Source: Girardinichthys multiradiatus (taxonomy: Eukaryota; Chordata; Actinopteri; Cyprinodontiformes; Goodeidae). Taken from it: a stretch of DNA of 64,000 nt. The stretch lies in assembly GCF_021462225.1 (NCBI RefSeq), contig NC_061804.1:1612001-1676000 (forward strand), in the 5' to 3' direction. How positions within the stretch are numbered: position 1 is the stretch's first letter; each line of letters opens with the position of its first letter. The notes under the pieces are model-generated. The model was given only the letters and a program-made list of their open reading frames with translations. It was not told where the DNA came from and searched no databases. Shown in pieces: positions 13,746 to 24,799 of the stretch. Made by a program: the position numbers and the translations under genes.

Positions 13746-13985
13746 GCACTTGTATAGCGCTTTATCAAGTCCCCAGAAACCCCAAAGCTCTCCACACTAC
13801 ATTCAGTCATTCACACACAGACAGTGGTGAGCTACATTGTAGCCACAGCTGCCTGACAGAAGTGAGGCTGCCATTCAATCAGCAATCACCATCAGCAGGC
13901 AAGTGTCTTGCCTAAGGACACAACGACAGAGATGACAGAGAGTGGGTTTGAAACATCACAATTAACCAGCCAAGTAACTAATTAC
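13736..13985 (+). repeat. Teleost interspersed repeat (unclassified)
   Basis: The segment GTAAATGGTGTGCACTTGTA followed by TAGCGCTTTATCAAGTCC, then CTACATTCAGTCATTCACAC, is the start of a repeat that recurs widely in teleost genomes. Coding is absent. Family assignment is uncertain. Confidence 0.5.
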
Positions 13986-14308
13986 TGGACCTTCTAATCA
14001 GAACAGATTCTGGTTCCTGCCTAAAAAAGTGGCACTTTTCCAGATCAGAGCAGACTGCTCCAAAAAATAAAGGGAACACTCAAATAACATCCTAGATCTG
14101 AATGAATGAAATATTCTCATTGAATACTTTGTTTTGTACAAAGTTAAATGTGCTGACAACAAAATCACACAACAATCATCAATGGAAATCAAATTTATTA
14201 ACCAATGGAGGCCTGGATTTAGAGTCACACACAAAATTAAAATGGAGAAACACACTAGAGACTGATTCAACTTTGATGTAATGTCCTTAAAACAAGTCAA
14301 AATGAGGC

Positions 14309-14824
14309 TCAGTATTGTGTGTGACCTCCACGTGTCTGTATGACCTCCCTACAACGCCTGGAGATGCTCCTGATGAGACGGTGGATGGTCTCCTGAGGGA
14401 TCTCCTCCCAGACCTGGACTAAAGCATCCTTCAACTCCTGGACAGTCTGTGGTGCAACGTGACGTTGGTGGATGGAGCGAGACATGATGTCCCAGATGTG
14501 CTCAATCGGATTCAGGTCTGGGGAACGGGCGGGCCAGTCCATAGCTTCAATGTCTTCATCTTGCAGGAACTGCTGACACACTCCAGCCACATGAGGTCTA
14601 GCAATGTCCTGCATTAGGAGGAACCCAGGGCCAACTGCACCAGCATATGGTCTCACAAGGGGTCTGAGGATCTCATCTTGGTACCTAATGGCAGTCAGGC
14701 TACTTCTGGCGAGAACATGGAAAGAAATGCCACCCCACACCATTGCTGACCCACTGCCAAACGGGTCATGCTGAAGGATGTTGCAGGCAGCAGATCGCTC
14801 TCCACGGTGTCTCCAGACTGTCAC
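14309..14824 (-). pseudogene. Tc1-like transposase, C-terminal half
   Basis: Reads the catalytic half of a Tc1-family DDE transposase: GGISFHVLARSSLTAIR, then GFLLMQDIARPHVAG (an asparagine expected after the aspartate is isoleucine, QDN to QDI), then [19 protein letters not shown] carrying the final catalytic glutamate, ending GGHTQY. The N-terminal half lies beyond the insert at 17088-17525. Here the catalytic frame is open where the copy at 53 kb is frameshifted. Confidence 0.85.
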
Positions 14825-14884
14825 ATGTGCTCAGTGTGAACCTGCTTTCATCTGTGAAGACCACAGGGCACCAGTGGCGAATTT

Positions 14885-17109
14885 CTGCTCTCGGTGGAGG
14901 AGGACGCTTTTTCTCTGTCTCCTCCCATATCTGCCCTGCTTCAGCTCTGTGTCTTGTCTTCTTTTTAGAGCCTCTTCTTGCATATCTTCCAAATTCTTAG
15001 TTATGGATTTGGTCAGCTGGTCTCTCAATGCAATTGATAAAATTTTCTCGAGGAGAAGACAGGGTGAAGGAGAGCTCAACTTGCCCGGAAGGGACGTTTA
15101 AATCTTGGAGAAAGTTGTTCGCTTAGATCTGGCAGAAAGACCAGGACTTTGGCTGTTTGGATTCACCTTTGAGAAGAACCAGCGAGACTCTCAAGGCTGA
15201 CGGAAAATTAAGAGTCAGCCTAACCCAAATAAGTGTTGTTTTTCTGAATCTCGCTCCCCTGCACGGCCTTGATGGCTGGCTATCTTCAACTTCTCCTGGA
15301 AGTTATGTAACCATGACGCTCTGCTCCCTCTGCCCCCCTCCCTTCCCTGAGGACATCTGTGGACCTGCTCAGAACTTTGTGGCCGGTTTATGAACATTAC
15401 ACCGTACCATCAAGGACAATGGCCTCTGTGACAGTGCTTCATGGACTTACTTGCACACACACACATGCTCAAGATAAACATATGCACCCCCTCACACCAC
15501 CTTCACCGTTCCCAGCATGATGTTGTTTTGTCAACTTGTTGCTTCTTTGTTCTGAGGTTTTTTACAATCTCAAACTGTATCCTGCTGAGGATAAAGTGTG
15601 AAATATGATTTTCTTTCCCTCTACTTACCTAATGTGGCCTCTTTTCTCATCTAGCAAGGGCAGCGCCTGTGAGTGGGCAGCAAAGCCTCGGTGACCCGTC
15701 CCACCCTTGTCTTGTGTCATGATGTATGTTTGGATGGGTTCTACTGGACTTCTAATTTCCCCTCGGGGATCAACGCCTTTGATAATTACAACCGTTAAAT
15801 ACTCCATAATAATTAATAACTATTACCAGAGATGTCACTGTTTAATCGACAGTTTCTGCCGAAACGTGTGGAAATTTAACCTTATCTTGACTGATGAATA
15901 ACTCTTGCACAAAATAACCCAGAAACGCCTTCTGTTTATCTATGTGAATATTTATTAAATCACAGCCTGATACAATCCGTTCTTCTGATTTAATAATCTT
16001 CACCTACTCAAACATGCAAAGTTCTACACAAAGGAGTAAAATATCTAACTAAACAAAAATAAAGCAAAACAGCAGTGGGTGCAAATGGGATCCAACCAGC
16101 AGTTATGGCAAAAATGATAATATGACGAAAGGGGTGTGGTGGTGAGTGGAGGTTGGGGCGCAGCTCCAACTGTTACTCAGTTCTACTCAGTCATAAAACA
16201 TCCCCCAACTCCTGAGCACACAAAGAGTTATACAACTTTTGGCAGCTAGCTAGCAAGCAGTAAGGTTGAAGACAAAGAAAATGGAGAATTTCACCATGAG
16301 ATTATTTTAACAGTCCAGTCTCACAGCACACCTGCGCTGGTTCTCAGGTGTTCAACAACCCCGCAAAACACACACACAGAGCTGAGAGCGCAGCAGCTTC
16401 CAGATGTCAAACACGGCACATGAAAGTTTCAATAAAAAGGTTACATGCACATATCATTCAGAACACATTAGATTAAATAGCGAATCTCATTGCACTAAAA
16501 CCTCCTACCCTGCCCAGACTTTCTAAGAAAGAAATAAAAATAAAGGATGGGTTTACTTGTTGTCGGCTTCCTTCTGAGCGGAGTTGAGAGAGAATGGGGG
16601 GTAAGTTGGAAGTAAACGGTCAATCTTCGTCCTCTGGCCTCCTTGGCGAAAGGGAAAAATAGGATCTGACCATCAACGTCAACTAGGACAAAAACACGGT
16701 GGCAATGCGTCTCCTCGAAACTCCGTGTTTTTAGTTACGTGTTAAACTCACATCTTCGATCGGCAAAGTGAAATTTCTGGCCTTCTTAGTCCAGAAACCA
16801 CAGTTATGAATTCTTCGTTGGCCAACGAGAATAAATGAGATCCACTCGGGACTCTTCTCCTGGTGATGCTTCAGATGTTGGTAACCGAACCCGGTCTCCA
16901 GCTGAAGGCGAGTGTTCAAGATGGAGGCCTTCCTTATATAGCGTCTTGTGACGTCAGACTTGGGACGTCCCGTCATATCAGTCGCAATGTTCGACGGGAT
17001 CTGTAGGAGCGGATTGTCCTGGATACAAAACGGCCAAAAACGCCAGGAGGCCTGGTGGCGTCCAGCAACGTGCAAATGATCCAATATTCAGCAAACAAGT
17101 GGTCCAACA
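14885..17109. mobile_element. Composite insert within Tc1 copy, unclassified
   Basis: Sequence without long ORFs that interrupts the Tc1 element. The stretch ending near 15,775 (CTAATTTCCCCTCGGGGATC) looks like the 3' tail of a fish non-LTR retrotransposon read on the plus strand. The rest (about 15,790-17,100) has no coding content I can name; it includes a TATATA-like box near 16,936 with nearby TGACGTCA-type motifs and could be LTR-like on the minus strand. Calls inside this block are weak. Confidence 0.4.
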
Positions 17110-17525
17110 GCTGTGAGCACAACCCCCATTTGTGGACATCGGGCCCTCATACCATCCTCATGGAGTCGGTTTCTAACCGTTTGTGCAGACACATGCACAT
17201 TTGTGGCCTGCTGGAGGTCATCTTGCAGGGCTCTGGCAGTGCTCCTCCTGTTCCTCCTTACACAAAGGCAGAGGTAGCGGTCCTGCTCCTGGGTTGTTGC
17301 CCTCCTACGGCCTCCTCCACGTCTCCTGGTGTACTGGCCTGTCTCCTGGTAGAGCCTCCAGGTTCTGGACACTACGCTGACAGACACAGCAAACCTTCTT
17401 GCCACAGCTGGCATTGATGTGCCATCCTGGATGAGCTGCACCACCTGAGCCACTTGTGTGGGTTGTAGAGTCCGTCTCATGCTACCACGAGTGTGAAAGC
17501 ACCACCAACATTCAAAAGAGACCAA
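17088..17525 (-). pseudogene. Tc1-like transposase, N-terminal half
   Basis: Encodes the paired helix-turn-helix DNA-binding half: [20 protein letters not shown], a basic linker with [11 protein letters not shown], then [20 protein letters not shown]. It belongs to the same split element as 14309-14824 and stops where the insert begins. Confidence 0.85.
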
Positions 17526-18113
17526 AACATCATCCAGAAAGCATCGGTACTGAGAAGTGGTCTGTGGTCCCCACCTGCAGAACCACTCCTTTATTGAGTG
17601 TCTTGATAATCACCAAAGATTTCCTCCTGTTGTCTTTTCCATTTGAACAACAAGATGTGAAATTAATTGTCAATCAGTGTTGCTTCCTAAGTGGACAGTT
17701 TGATTTCACAGAAGTTTGATTTATTTGAAGTTATATTGTGTTGTTTAAGTCTTCCCTTTATTTTGTTGACCAGTGTGTATTAAAAGAATTTTATTTCAGC
17801 CCACAGTATATTTTACAAATGAAATGTAGCTCTATTGTTATTTTGTTTTGTGGCACTAGTGGCCTTTATTTTTCTTATATTTTCTGACAGTAAGCTGACA
17901 GGAAATGGGGAGGAGAGAGGGGGAAGACATGCAGCGAATATCAACTGGCCTGGACCAGAACCCATGACAGCCGCGTTGAGGATTAAGGCCTCCATGCATG
18001 GGTCACACCCTCTACACCGGCTCCTCCGCTGCAACCAGATGTAGCTACTATTAAAAGAAGATGCTGATGTTCTAATTCAGAACTTAAATGATCTCAAACT
18101 GTGATCTAAAATT

Positions 18114-18150
18114 AAACTTTCTTTCAGCACAAAAAGCTGAAAGAAAGTTT
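18114..18150. repeat. Perfect 15-bp stem, 7-nt loop inverted repeat
   Basis: AAACTTTCTTTCAGC (18114-18128) is followed, after a 7-nt A-rich spacer, by its exact reverse complement (18136-18150). No gene contains it. It may be the core of a small decayed DNA transposon. Confidence 0.8.
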
Positions 18151-18502
18151 CAGCTTACAGTAAGTTGAAACTTTTGGTCTCATTATTATTCTGAGAACTT
18201 CCACTCTGCAGGTTCCCTAAACAGCAGCTGAGGTTTTTCTGTTAACTGGTTGAAGCTCAATCTGTTTTGTTGTTTGGATAAATGACGTCGAGCAGGGAAG
18301 TCAGTTTAATAAATAACCTGCAGGCAAATAACTTCCCCAAACGATGAAGGGACCTCTTCATGGAACAAACAGATCATAGAAGCACCATGATCCCACTCAG
18401 GAACACACTAATCACTAAAGCTGAGGATAAAGATCCAGGAGGTCAAACTGGAACAAGTTTATTAATCTCAGTAAGTTAACTGGGTGACCTTCAGTGCATG
18501 GG

Positions 18503-18785
18503 CTGCATGGTGGCACAGTTGGTAGAACTGGTGCCGTACAGCGAGAAGGTCCTGGGTTGCATGTTCTCCCTGTGCATACTCGGGTTCTCTCTGGGTACTC
18601 CTTCTTCCTCCCACAGTCCAGAAACATGATACCCTTTAGGTGTAAATGGGTTCCTCTGTGTTGCCCTGCGATGGACTGGCGACCTGTCCAGGGTGGAGTC
18701 TGCCTCTCACCCATACACCGCAGGAGGGTGGCACCAGCTCCACCCTGCAGGGAAGAAGCGGATTTAGAACATGGGCGGATGGATG
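18503..18785 (+). repeat. tRNA-like SINE, copy 2
   Basis: Same order of segments as the copy at 2131: GGGCTGCATGGTGGCACAG, AGAAGGTCCTGGGTTGCATG (an internal deletion removes the B-box end), CCCACAGTCCAGAAACATG, GATGGACTGGCGACCTGTCC, and a tail with AAGCGGATT...GGGCGGATGGATG. Confidence 0.75.
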
Positions 18786-19159
18786 TTCAGTGATTGCTGT
18801 AGTGACCTGAACTGGGTCTTCAGTCTTGTCCTCCTAAGGCAGGAAGACGCTTCATCTAAATGTATTTTCTCTCATATTAGATTTTTTTGGCTCTTGTGTG
18901 ATTGGATCAAGACCTGATGACATCACAGGTGATCTTTCTAATCAAACATTATTTTATTAGTTCCAGCTGCTGTAAACTTTGTGTTACCTTCATCATGAAT
19001 GAAATGTTCTCTACGAAGACCGATTGGTTCATTGGACAACTGTGCATCCAAACTGGTCCAAGAACCTGAACCATCGGTTCGGTCTGTATTCCGTTTGGAC
19101 TGTTTCTGTGCAACACCGCCCCCTGCTGTGAAGAGGAATTACTTTCACATTTAAACCCA

Positions 19160-19610
19160 AACTAGAAGTTTCCAAAATAGACGCAACTCAAGTTAGAATA
19201 TTTTTAAAAAGTTCATTTATTTTAGTAAATCCATTAAAAAATAAGACGTATTTTTTCCACTCAGTGATTATTAAAATATTTCTTTCTGATGATTTAGATG
19301 AAAACAAAATTTCAGTTTCTCTGAAAATTACAATATTCATCAGACCAATAAACATATCAAGCAACAAAAGGCCAGAGTGCTGTATCTAATCATGTTAACA
19401 GAACATTGAGTGGAAGGAGAACGTATAGTAACGAGGTGCACCAGCAACGGTCCACTGGGTTTTCTGAAGTCCACAGTCAACGCAGCCATCTGCCAGAACA
19501 TTCTAGAGCTCTTCATGCTTCCTTCTGCTGACCATCTTTATGGAGATGCTGAGTTCATCTTCCAGGACTTGGTACCGGTCCACACTGCCAACAGTACCAA
19601 CACCTGATTT
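19160..19610 (+). pseudogene. Tc1-like transposase remnant
   Basis: Near 19,480-19,590 the translation reads NILELFMLPSADHLYGDAEF then IFQDLVPVHTANS. This is the segment around the second catalytic aspartate of the Tc1 transposases seen at 40 and 49 kb. Here the HD pair has decayed to QD and the frame stops. Flanking AT-rich sequence probably belongs to the same element. Confidence 0.6.
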
Positions 19611-20429
19611 AATCACCATGGTAACCCTGTGCTGAGCGCAGACGGTGTACAGAACATGTTTCCTTTTTATTAGTCTGATTTAATTTTCTACTTTTTGGAG
19701 AAACTAGATTTTAGGTTTTTATTTGCAGGAATAAAAACAGGAATAAATTCTTTGCAGAATTCATTTATTTCACCTTTTAAATTAAATTGCAATAAATTCA
19801 CTTCAGCTGGAAATCAGAAAACATCCTTTCATTCCCGTCTGATACCGGTTCTGTTGCATCAACATGGTTCTTCTTCTTCCTGATTGGATCCCATCAGACC
19901 TGAAATCTTCATCATTCTCCTCCTCCTCCACACAAACCTAAACAGAAGGTTGGAATGTTTCAGGAAACACGTTCTCATCCCGTCCCAGACCCGGTTTCAT
20001 GCCCCAGAACAGTTAACCCTCCGGGATTCTAATTTAACAGCATGTTGAACGTCATCTGCAGCAGCTTCAGCTGAACTCTCAGAATCAGGACTGATTCTGA
20101 GAAGAAATGTTCTTCACCACTCTAGAACATTTCAGAACATCCTGAACGGGTTTATTTTGGTATTTCCATCAGGAGATGTTCCACAGAAGCATGAAGAGCT
20201 AAAGATTTTCTGTTCTCTTCAAAGTTCTGGTTAGATGGTTCTGTCTATAAGATGTTAAAAATGGTTCATCTGAACTGGAACAGGTTGTTGGGTTTCTATC
20301 TGTGACTGAACCGTGTTCAAAGCTGTCAGAAGATCCTGGACCTTGTTCTGTTTTACATCAGAACCTTATAATAATAAAACAGAATCAGTCTTTGTCCATG
20401 TCCCTGCTGTCCCTCCAGCTGGTCCAAGA

Positions 20430-23400
20430 TCAGTATCTTTTGTCCTCCGGCAGCGTGGCCACCATCACCTGAGTGCTCCCAAAGTCCCAGAAGGCGGTCA
20501 TGTGGAAGGCCATGTTGGAGAAGACCACCAGGTACTCGAAGAGGGCGAACAGCGTGTAGACTGGAGGACGGGAACAGAAGGAGTCAGCGTATTCAGGAGG
20601 ACAACAGTGGTGTGATCAGCAGCGGCTGGACTCACCTCCTGTCTCGCAGTACTTGTTGTGGCGCCTGAAGAAGTAGGCGGCGGCGGCGCAGCAGCTGATG
20701 TTGAACAGGAAGATGCGGACCTTCCACAGGAAGGATGTTTTCTCCTGGATCAGAAACACGGACAGAGAAGATACGGAGAGGAGAAGAATCAGAAATGAAC
20801 GTCTGAATCTTTCTCCTGCCTCAGCAGCTCAGAACAATTTATTCCTGATCGGATCGTTTCTGTTCTGACCCAGAAACTCTGATTCTGAGGAACATCCAAT
20901 CAGCCAAACCCTTTATGGGCTGAAGGTCACATCAATGTTGAAATTGGTGGATTTATCAGAACCGTTCTGTTTCTAGGGTCGGATAATTCATGATCCGGAA
21001 CCAGCTGCAGGAAATTTCTAAAAACTGAGGAAAAGGTTTTAAATGTACTTTCTCTGATCCCACAGGGTCAGAGGTTTACATACACTCAGCTTCATCGTTA
21101 TGGGTTGTTCCTGAAGGTTCTGGAACAGGGGTCCCCAAACCCTGGACTCTGGTCCAAATCCAGACCCAGGTTTTGTGCGGACCGCAAAGCATTTTCTCAT
21201 TTACTATGTAGATATAAACATTTTATTCCTGCCAGCTGCTGCGTCTGACTTTTGAACAGGCACAACGGGCAGCTACGTAGGTCAGAGACAATCTGGTCCA
21301 CACTCCAAGCCTGCTGGTGGCGCTAATGCACCACATCGTTGTCTTTCAACCGCCACAAAACAACAAAGAAGAAGCTATGTGGGTGAAGACGGCTTCATCA
21401 AAAATACGTAAAGTGGACTCTGAAAATCCCTTTCGCTTTCCTTTTAACTTTATCATATTAGGCCAGTCTGTCTGTATGTTCTGACTCAGTTGGACCTATC
21501 AAGTAAATAGAACCAAAGCCATCAGCCTGGGTCAGACTGTAGGACAAGGAGAATAAATGAAGTGAGGGAGCATAGAGTTCACTGTTCACTGACTGGGAGA
21601 TGATCACAGGGTGACTGGAAGCTGTGGTAGAAACACTTTAAGATGGAAAACTATGGGAAAGTCCAAAGAACTCTGAAGGTCAGAGGAGGAGAACTGCTGG
21701 GAAAGTCTCTTCTAAACATCTGCAGAAGATCATCAGTTGAAACTATTTTACAGAAGAACAAAGAAGATCCAAGCTGACCTCCTCAGATGAACAGAAACCG
21801 GTTCAGATGTTCAGGAACAACCCAGAAACCACTGTGGTTCAGGCCCGCCATGAACTTTCCACAGTGGAACCAGTTTAACATCAACATAGCCTGATGGGAT
21901 GCTGACCCAGAAGGAAGCTCCTGCTCCAGAATCAACACCTTCCAGCTGGACCGGAATCTGGACCATCCAGATCCAGATTCTGGAGAAACGTTTGATGGTC
22001 AGATGAGACAGAAAAGTTTGTTACCTGGATTGTTCAAACATGGACCCAGGCGGAGGGTCCAACAGGATATTGATTTCAGAACCATATCAGAACTGGGTTT
22101 AAGGAAAAAAGAAGGCTATTATGAAGTTTCTGGGATGGTCTTCATGAAGCTGTGACCTCAACGCTGGGAGCAATCTGTCCACCATGATTCAAAGCAGAGT
22201 TTGAACAGGAACCCAACCAGGTTCAAAGAAGATGGGTCACAAACTAGAACTAGGCCAGAACCTCATTGATAGCTACAGGAAGTTCATGGCTGAGATCCAG
22301 CTTCCAAAGGGACATTCATGATCTCCATCTGATGGACTCCTGAGTCCATGTGGACACAATGGAAGAACATTTCTCCTGCAGACCTGCAGCTTTTATCATT
22401 ATATTTTAGTTTTGGTTGTTTCATGATCATCGTTTCCACCCCGAGCTTCACAGAACCTTTCTTTGTGCTGATGGAGAGGAACATTCATCCAGCTGTTTTA
22501 AGGGGAACCTTCATGCCTTTAAGCTAAAGAGAGAACATCTGTCGACTGTTTATTTCATAAAACTGATCTAACAGGGTCAAGATTCCAGAACATGAACTAA
22601 TTATTAATGACTGCTGGACCCTTTCTGAAGAATCTTCTAACCTGTCACTTCAAGTCATTCCAGACATCAGAGACAGTGGAGGTCCGTTTACCTCTGGACT
22701 GACGTAGGTCCTCTTGATCACATACCACAGTCTGCATGTAATGAGCATGTGCAGCTGCGAGCAGGCGATGAACACGATGAAGCCGTATTTATGAACCTCT
22801 GCCAACAGACAAACGGGTTAAACTTTGACCACAACTGGCTGTGGACTTCAGGATCTCCATCAGCAGACTCACTGTAGGCTTCTGTGGACGCCACGTAGGT
22901 CAGCAGCACCAGGCCCGTGTTCTCAGCCACGCAGCAGATGAGAGCCAGGCAGCTCAGCAGCAGCTCCGGCAGCCGGGCGGCGAAGCGGCCACGGTAGAAG
23001 TTAAAGTAGGCCACGGTCACCAGGTAGCGCGGCGCCGAGTGGAGGCCGATGCAGCTGCGCCAGATGTAGAGCTCGGGGACGCGGCTGATGGCGGAGCTGA
23101 TGGACGGGAGGTAGTTGGACACCTGAACAGAAACAGAGGAGATGTTTCTCAGGGTGGCTTTCACACAGTTTCCAGGAGACGTAGGAGGTCTGGGTGAGTC
23201 TAACATCCCTGAAATTCTGACCCGCTCTGCTGAATCGTTTTAGTCCAGCCCTATCGGCCTGTTTAAGGTCATGCCACAGCATCTCAATCAGATTTAAGTC
23301 TAAACTTTGACTAGGCCACTCCAAACCCTGCAATTCATTTTCTGTCCATTCAGAGGTGAATAAAACAGACCATCTCAGAGGGAAAAATGTCATCTTTCCT

Positions 23401-24729
23401 CCTTCCACATGTCAACGTGCTCCAGAACATCATGCTGCCACCACCATGTTTGACTGTAGGTATGTTCTGTTCCTGGATGCTGAGTTAGTTCTGTACCACA
23501 TCTAACTGGACCCACACCTTCCAGAAAGGTCCACTTTTGTCTCATCAGTCCACAGAATATTTTCCCAGAAGTCTTTGGGATCATTAGGATGTTTTTGGTA
23601 AATGTGAAATGGAACTTTGCGTTCTTTTGGGTCAGCAGTGGTTCTGGTAGGCCATGTTTGTCTGTTTCTTATTGTTGAGTCATGACCTCTGACCTTAAGT
23701 GAGGCAGTGAGGCCTGCAGAGCTTTAGATGTTGTTCTTGGTTCTTCCAGGACCTCCTGGATGGGTCATTAATGAGCTTCTGGAGTGATTCTGGAGAGAAG
23801 GTTCTCCACTGTTCCATGTTCTCTGCATGTGTGGATGATGGTTCTCTGGATTTCCTTAGATCAGAACCTGATATGTTGCTTTTTTTTTTTAGGTCTTTCA
23901 GCCTACTTCATGCTGTCAGATAGGTTCTGTTTAAGGGATTTAACCCTCCATTTCTGCTACCTGTGTGACTCGTTTTCTTTTCCAGTGGTTATAATCAGTC
24001 TGACAGAGAAAGATATCCAGATCGTTGTGGTTTTTAGTGTAACAATGACCATCAGTGGGTTCTAGATGGACAAACTTTATCAGTGTATTATTTTACTTAG
24101 TACCCCTACACATAGCCCGTTCTAAAATGGCCAAACTCTAACAGTCAGTAGTTTAATCTAACCTCCCCAACAACCATTCAAACCCTTTGTGAAGAGCCTT
24201 GAGACGACATGTTGAGAATCGGCGCTAAATAAATAAACTGAATTGAATTCAAGTGATTTCTTGATTCTACGGGTCGGGCCTGGGTGTGGCTGGTCTGATA
24301 TTATTTCTTGGATGATCTGAGGGAGCAGATACTTTTACCAGATACGTCTGTTAATCTAGCAGCTATAAGCAGGTATTTATTATGAACCTATTATAGATCG
24401 ATAGTTATATATATAAAACTTGGTCCGACTCTGAGCCGCTGGAATCTGGACTCCTCCATTAAACCTCCGACACGGTTTTCCAAACCGGACCACTGCACCT
24501 GCTACGGGGCCGGACTCGGATCCGCTGAGCTGTGTGGGACCTGCTTCATGTTCATCTTTACCTGACAGTGGGTGTAGGTGGAGTCCTCGTAGTGGTACAG
24601 CAGCGAGGTGATGAGACAGACCAGGAGGCCCGTCAGAGGGAGTAGAACCGTCGCCACAGCAAAGATGGTGAAGGGCACCCGGATGAGAGGCCGGTCCCGG
24701 TCCAGGTTGCTCAACGGGCCCTGGAGCAT
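20430..24729 (-). CDS. pgap2: PGAP2 (post-GPI-attachment protein 2), 254 aa, five coding exons
   Basis: Multi-pass Golgi membrane protein of the Frag1/DRAM/Sfk1 family, needed for fatty-acid remodelling (reacylation) of GPI anchors (family knowledge). Exons in transcript order: 24729-24562, 23122-22873, 22798-22692, 20744-20636, 20560-20430. All junctions are GT/AG; phases 0,1,0,1 join into 255 codons with no stop. Hallmarks: LDRDRPLIRVPFT at the N-terminus, VSNYLPSISSAI, IWRSCIGLHSAPRYLV, ENTGLVLLTYVAS, FFRRHNKYC, and a C-terminus with SNMAFHMTAFWDFG. Hydrophobic segments in exons 1, 2, 3, 4 and 5 fit a multi-pass topology. The start is the ATG at 24729, one base inside an exon following a TTTAG acceptor, so a noncoding 5' exon lies upstream. 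It is convergent with rhog, as expected from vertebrate synteny. Confidence 0.94.
21070..22500. repeat. Degenerate Tc1 and hAT debris in pgap2 intron
   Basis: GTCAGAGGTTTACATACACTC (near 21,068-21,088) is typical of a Tc1-like terminus. The following text, with no surviving frame, resembles a decayed Tc1 transposase. It is interrupted at about 21,127-21,470 by sequence starting AGGGGTCCCCAAACCCTGG, the usual terminus of hAT-type repeats, which runs up to a relic start ATGTGGGTGAAGACGG...CGTAAAGTGGACTCTGAA. Nothing here is coding. Confidence 0.55.
23190..24060 (-). pseudogene. Degenerate Tc1-like element in pgap2 intron
   Basis: On the minus strand LEWPSQSLDLNLIEMLWHDL keeps the block around the last catalytic glutamate of Tc1 transposases. 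Further 5' in the element the words for a metal-site block and HTH are scattered over frames. The segment near 23,880-23,940 (TTTCAGCCTACTTCATGCTG) recurs near 31,720, so the family has another remnant in the window. Confidence 0.65.
24150..24250 (+). repeat. SINE/LINE tail-like repeat
   Basis: GAGCCTTGAGACGACATGTTG followed by CGCTAAATAAATAAACTGAATTGAATT is a 3'-tail pattern common to fish retroposons. It lies in intron 1 of pgap2. Confidence 0.5.
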
Positions 24730-24799
24730 CCTAAATAAAACACACAAAGAAAAGGACGGGATCCATAAGCTGTACACGGGATGTACCTTTTTGTAGAAA

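Larger units (their letters stand above)
14053..17775 (-). mobile_element. Tc1-like element split by a 2.2-kb insert
   Basis: Terminal inverted repeats match those of the unsplit copy at 52933-54493: CTGCTCCAAAAAATAAAGGG at the left end, and its counterpart ending TTGTTGACCAGTG at 17775. The homology stops near 14884, within the transposase, and resumes near 17110. About 55 bp present in the other copy is missing at the junction. The left terminal base pairs are mutated relative to the other copy. The element reads on the minus strand and is dead. Confidence 0.85.

Noticed and set aside
22718..23206. Single 162-aa ORF as a gene
   Set aside because: Only its middle part is coding; it is exon 2 of pgap2 read through into both introns.
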